Origin: Pseudomonadota bacterium | GTDB lineage: Bacteria; Pseudomonadota; Gammaproteobacteria; Burkholderiales; Rhodocyclaceae | Length of the DNA stretch: 8,523 nucleotides | Reading direction: 5' to 3' | NCBI GenBank assembly: GCA_030917225.1 | Contig: JAUPVD010000095.1 | Location: 1-8,523, forward strand | In this document: one piece after another, positions 6,386 through 8,523 of the stretch | Layout: every line of letters starts with the position of its first letter | Position numbering within the stretch: position 1 is the first letter of the stretch | Made by a program: the position numbers and the translations under genes | Notes under the pieces: model-generated | Told to the model about the DNA's origin: nothing | The model's input: only the letters and a program-made list of their open reading frames with translations | Databases searched by the model: none

Positions 6386-7361
6386 CCTCGACCCTCACCT
6401 CGTAATTGACGCAGGGGTCGAGCGCGAGCGCCAGATGCCCGGCCAGGGCGGCTGCCCGTTCGCGAGTAGCCGCGTTTTTCCCGACCAGTTCGCCGACGAA
6501 GGCGCCCTGCGGATGAAAATTCCATTCCGTCGGGGCCACGATAACATAGGCCTCCACCCGGCCGTCCTTGACCTGCATCAGATGCAGCAGCAGCCCGCGT
6601 GCGGTTTCGACGCGCGCCAGACCGACACCCTCTCCGGCTGGCGCGCTGTCGAGCCAGCCAGCCAGCAGCGACGGCTCAAGTAGCCCCTGGGCGAGAAATT
6701 CGACATCCGCCCGCCGCGCGGCCAGCCGGGCAGCCACCCGTCGGCCATCGGCCAGCAGTGCCGCCACGGCCGGCAAGGCAGAACGCCGCGCCAAGGCACC
6801 GGTTTCAGCCGGACTCCCTGCCAGCACAGGCGCGACGGCGAATGCGGAGGTGATGCCGCTCGCTGCCCAGGCCGCCGCATCCCGCCACGGCAAGAGCTGC
6901 GCTGGCGCCAGAACGGCTCGCTCAGATACGGAAAAATCATCCAGGGACGGCAGCCAGCGAATCAGGTCGTGTGCCACCGCTTCGCTGTCCTGCTGCGTTT
7001 TGGCCGAAAGCAAGCGCTTGCGCCAGTGCAGGAACTCGTCCTTGCCGGACGCCAGGCCAAGAAGCGGCGGCCAATCGAGCAGCAGGCGCCAGAGGTGCTC
7101 GCCGATGGCTTCCTGCGCCACCTCGCGGCACAGGCTATCGACGGCAAGACGCTCACCCTGCGCGGCAGCAGCAGCCAGCCGGGCAGCGGCACCCTGCGCG
7201 CAGCCACACAGACTGAACAGTTTCGGCGCCAGCGCAACGGCCTCGGCCACCGGGCGCCCTTCGAGCAACTTTGCGGCCTGCGGCCGCCGGCAGTCGACAC
7301 GCGCCGATACGATCTGCTCGCCAGCCCAGCCAACGGTCAGCAGAACCCCCCCCTGATCCAC
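6378..7361 (-). CDS. hupK: HupK/HoxV-like protein, large-subunit-related assembly scaffold
   Basis: The protein resembles a [NiFe]-hydrogenase large subunit that has lost part of its active-site ligands. With the GTG start (327 residues) it has LCGCAQGAA at 51-59, a remnant of the N-terminal CxxC ligand motif; GSPAETGALARR near 182-193, matching PAETGPLAR of large subunits; ETARGLLLHLMQVKDGRV and APTEWNFHPQGAF near 252-288; and ALDPCVNYEVRV at the end, where the usual DPCxxCxxH has only its first Cys (Cys317). HoxV of Ralstonia eutropha and HupK of rhizobia have this layout and help pass Fe(CN)2CO to an uptake hydrogenase, so the same role is inferred. The GTG at 7361 is preferred because GAGGGG (7374-7369) precedes it by seven bases; an in-frame ATG at 7376 (five residues longer) lacks a ribosome site, and a TTG at 7430 is unlikely. 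It is the first gene of the operon and overlaps hypA by 8 bases. Confidence 0.85.
   Translation of the reverse strand: MDQGGVLLTVGWAGEQIVSARVDCRRPQAAKLLEGRPVAEAVALAPKLFSLCGCAQGAAARLAAAAAQGERLAVDSLCREVAQEAIGEHLWRLLLDWPPLLGLASGKDEFLHWRKRLLSAKTQQDSEAVAHDLIRWLPSLDDFSVSERAVLAPAQLLPWRDAAAWAASGITSAFAVAPVLAGSPAETGALARRSALPAVAALLADGRRVAARLAARRADVEFLAQGLLEPSLLAGWLDSAPAGEGVGLARVETARGLLLHLMQVKDGRVEAYVIVAPTEWNFHPQGAFVGELVGKNAATRERAAALAGHLALALDPCVNYEVRVEDA
7346..7353 (-). repeat. G8 homopolymer in the first codons of the hupK-like gene
   Basis: The coding strand has eight consecutive G from codon 3 (CAG) through codons 4-6 (GGG GGG GTT). A one-base slip here would shift the frame almost at the start of the first gene of the operon. 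Such runs are prone to both replication slippage and sequencing error. The frame as given is open to the natural stop, so the count of eight agrees with a functional gene. Confidence 0.8.
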
Positions 7362-7368
7362 GGATAAA

Positions 7369-7374
7369 CCCCTC
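7369..7374 (-). promoter_or_regulatory. Ribosome binding site deciding the hupK GTG start
   Basis: GAGGGG with a seven-base spacer (TTTATCC) precedes GTG 7361. It overlaps the alternative ATG at 7376-7374. If transcription starts near 7382, as the FNR-site geometry predicts, that ATG would have almost no leader, which also favours the GTG. Confidence 0.6.
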
Positions 7375-7388
7375 ATATGAAAGAACAA

Positions 7389-7394
7389 ACAATA
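7389..7394 (-). promoter_or_regulatory. Putative -10 element for the hupK-hypABFCDE operon
   Basis: The minus strand reads TATTGT (four of six match TATAAT). It lies where a class II FNR promoter would need it: the FNR-like site is centred at 7423.5, so a start 41.5 bases downstream falls near 7382 and its -10 at 7394-7389. There is no convincing -35 at normal spacing, as expected for an activator-dependent promoter. The leader would be about 20 bases. Confidence 0.45.
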
Positions 7395-7416
7395 GGCAAT
7401 AGTCTTTGCGGCGATT

Positions 7417-7430
7417 TTGATTCTGGTCAA
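7417..7430. promoter_or_regulatory. FNR/ANR-type operator between divergent hyp and ccm operons
   Basis: TTGATTCTGGTCAA matches the FNR/ANR consensus TTGAT-N4-ATCAA at nine of ten conserved positions (G in place of A at 7426). FNR-family proteins are oxygen-sensing activators that turn on anaerobic genes, and both hydrogenase maturation and cytochrome c maturation are known targets in other proteobacteria. The near-symmetric site sits in the divergent gap, with -10-like hexamers at class II distance on both sides. An overlapping sigma-70 reading for ccm (TTGATT at 7417, TAAACT at 7439, 16-base spacer) is an alternative. Confidence 0.6.
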
Positions 7431-7452
7431 TCTGCGACTAAACTTGCGCCTT

Positions 7453-7458
7453 CAGAAT
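7453..7458 (+). promoter_or_regulatory. Putative -10 element for the ccm operon
   Basis: CAGAAT (four of six match TATAAT) lies at the position expected for an FNR class II promoter: site centre 7423.5 plus 41.5 gives a start near 7465, with the -10 at 7453-7458. The leader to the ccmA ATG would be about 24 bases and carries only a short GGA (7480-7482) as ribosome site. Confidence 0.4.
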
Positions 7459-7488
7459 AGCGTCCTGCCTCACCTCCCCGGAATCTGC

Positions 7489-8103
7489 ATGCTCGAAGCC
7501 TCCAACCTGGAATGCGTACGCGGCGAACGCCGCCTGTTCGCAGGCGTCGGCTTTCGCCTCGAAGGCGGCGAGATGCTGTTCCTGCAGGGCAGGAACGGTT
7601 CCGGCAAGACAACGCTGCTGCGCATGATCTGCGGCCTGACGCACCCGGTCGCCGGCGAGATCCGCTGGAAGGGTGAAACGATTGGTGCACTGGGCGAAGA
7701 ATTTCGCGAGGAGCTTTGCTACCTCGGCCACCTCAACGCGATCAAGGAAGAGCTGACGCCACTGGAAAACCTGACCGCTTCGGCCAGACTGGCTGGCGAA
7801 ACACTATCCGAGGATGAAGCACTGGATGCGCTGGAAGCCGTTGGCCTGCTCGGGCGCGAGGACCTGGCCTGCAAATACCTGTCGCAGGGGCAGAAGCGTC
7901 GCGTGGCGCTGTCGCGACTGGTGCATGAAAAGCGCGCCCTGTGGGTGCTCGATGAACCGTTTGTGGCACTCGACGTAGCAGCAGTCGCCTGGCTCGCTGG
8001 ACTGATCGGTGCACACCTGCAGCGCGGCGGCATGGCGGTGCTGACGACGCACCAGACAGTGGAAATTCCGGCCGGGCAAGTGCGGGAATTGACGCTCTCA
8101 TGA
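7489..8103 (+). CDS. ccmA: CcmA, ATPase of the cytochrome c maturation haem ABC system
   Basis: CcmA is the cytoplasmic ATPase that works with CcmB, CcmC and CcmD to release haem-loaded CcmE for cytochrome c assembly in the periplasm (System I). The 204-residue protein, the family's usual length, has Walker A GRNGSGKTT at 34-42, the CcmA-typical LCYLGHLNAIK at 76-86, the ABC signature LSQGQKRR at 131-138, Walker B LWVLDEPFVALD at 151-162, and the switch His188 in TTHQT. The ATG at 7489 is chosen because the protein then begins MLEASNLECVRGERRLF as in CcmA; the frame extends to 7417, but the extra 24 residues run through the promoter region. Its TGA overlaps the ccmB ATG (ATGA at 8100-8103), indicating translational coupling. 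It diverges from the hydrogenase maturation operon. Confidence 0.95.
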   Translation: MLEASNLECVRGERRLFAGVGFRLEGGEMLFLQGRNGSGKTTLLRMICGLTHPVAGEIRWKGETIGALGEEFREELCYLGHLNAIKEELTPLENLTASARLAGETLSEDEALDALEAVGLLGREDLACKYLSQGQKRRVALSRLVHEKRALWVLDEPFVALDVAAVAWLAGLIGAHLQRGGMAVLTTHQTVEIPAGQVRELTLS

Positions 8104-8523
8104 TCGGCACGATTACCGCCGTCACGGCGCGCGATTTGAAGCTGGCCATGCGCCGGCAGGCCGACATCGTCTCGGTGCTGTTCTTTTTCATCATCGTCGC
8201 CAGCCTCTTTCCGCTGGGCATCGGGCCGGAACCCGACCTGCTCAGGAAGCTGGCGCCGGGCGTGCTTTGGGTGGGGGCGCTGCTGGCCACCATGCTCTCG
8301 CTGCCGCGCCTCTTTGCCGACGATTTCCGCGACGGCACGCTGGAACAGCTGGTGCTGGCACCGCAACCCTTGGGGCTGACGGTCATCGGCAAGGTACTCG
8401 CGCACTGGCTGGTCTCCGGTCTGCCGCTGGCACTGCTGGCACCGGTGCTCGGCCTGCAGTTCGACTTATCAATCGATGCGCTGGCGGTGCTGACCGTGTC
8501 GCTGCTGATCGGCACGCCTGCCC
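8100..8523 (+). CDS. ccmB: CcmB, membrane subunit of the cytochrome c maturation ABC system (partial)
   Basis: CcmB is the integral membrane partner of CcmA. The first 141 codons are in the window and the gene runs off the right edge; full CcmB proteins are about 220 residues with six membrane segments. Residues 1-20 form the cytoplasmic start (ARDLKLAMRRQADI), followed by hydrophobic segments at about 22-41, 52-70, 104-120 and 127-141. The loop DDFRDGTLEQLVLAP at 74-88 matches the CcmB hallmark (D-[FY]-x-D-G-[ST]-LEQL). The ATG overlaps the ccmA stop by four bases. No frameshift or stop is seen in the available part. Confidence 0.93.
   Translation, partial: MIGTITAVTARDLKLAMRRQADIVSVLFFFIIVASLFPLGIGPEPDLLRKLAPGVLWVGALLATMLSLPRLFADDFRDGTLEQLVLAPQPLGLTVIGKVLAHWLVSGLPLALLAPVLGLQFDLSIDALAVLTVSLLIGTPA

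Noticed and set aside
7374..7376. ATG at 7376 as the start of the hupK-like gene
   Set aside because: It has no ribosome site, overlaps the good GAGGGG that serves GTG 7361, and would leave almost no leader if transcription starts near 7382. It remains possible and adds only five residues.

Overview
The window is a GC-rich bacterial chromosome segment. Codons mostly end in G or C and genes are packed with overlaps or gaps of a few bases. Gene content and protein style (HypA to HypF, a HupK/HoxV-like protein, System I cytochrome c maturation) point to a proteobacterium, most likely a betaproteobacterium such as a Rhodocyclales member. The taxon is an inference from protein style and was not tested by a search.

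Layout. From 7361 down to 54 on the minus strand runs one compact operon for [NiFe]-hydrogenase maturation, in transcription order hupK/hoxV-like, hypA, hypB, hypF, hypC, hypD, hypE. From 7489 to the right edge on the plus strand run ccmA and the first part of ccmB, whose products belong to the haem-handling ABC system of cytochrome c maturation. The two operons diverge from an AT-richer gap of about 130 bases (7362-7488). That gap holds a near-perfect FNR/ANR-type site (7417-7430) with a plausible -10 element at class II spacing on each side. The 53 bases left of hypE hold only a short possible gene end. No hydrogenase structural subunit or maturation protease lies in the window.

How the genes work together. 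HypF and HypE make the cyanide ligands from carbamoyl phosphate. HypC and HypD form the scaffold on which Fe(CN)2CO is built. The HupK/HoxV-like protein resembles a large subunit lacking part of its metal ligands and probably acts as an intermediate Fe(CN)2CO carrier for a particular hydrogenase. HypA and HypB insert nickel; HypB here carries an unusually long His-rich region (43 His in about 121 residues) that probably stores nickel.

Main oddity. hypD is interrupted by a single in-frame TAG at codon 163 (1742-1744). Both sides align with HypD in the same frame with nothing lost or gained, and every other complete gene in the operon looks intact. This is either a very recent nonsense mutation, a sequence error or strain polymorphism, or (least likely) a read-through codon. 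hypA in the same operon uses TAG as its normal stop. If the codon is real and not read through, the HypCD scaffold is lost and the hydrogenase cannot mature unless another hypD exists elsewhere.
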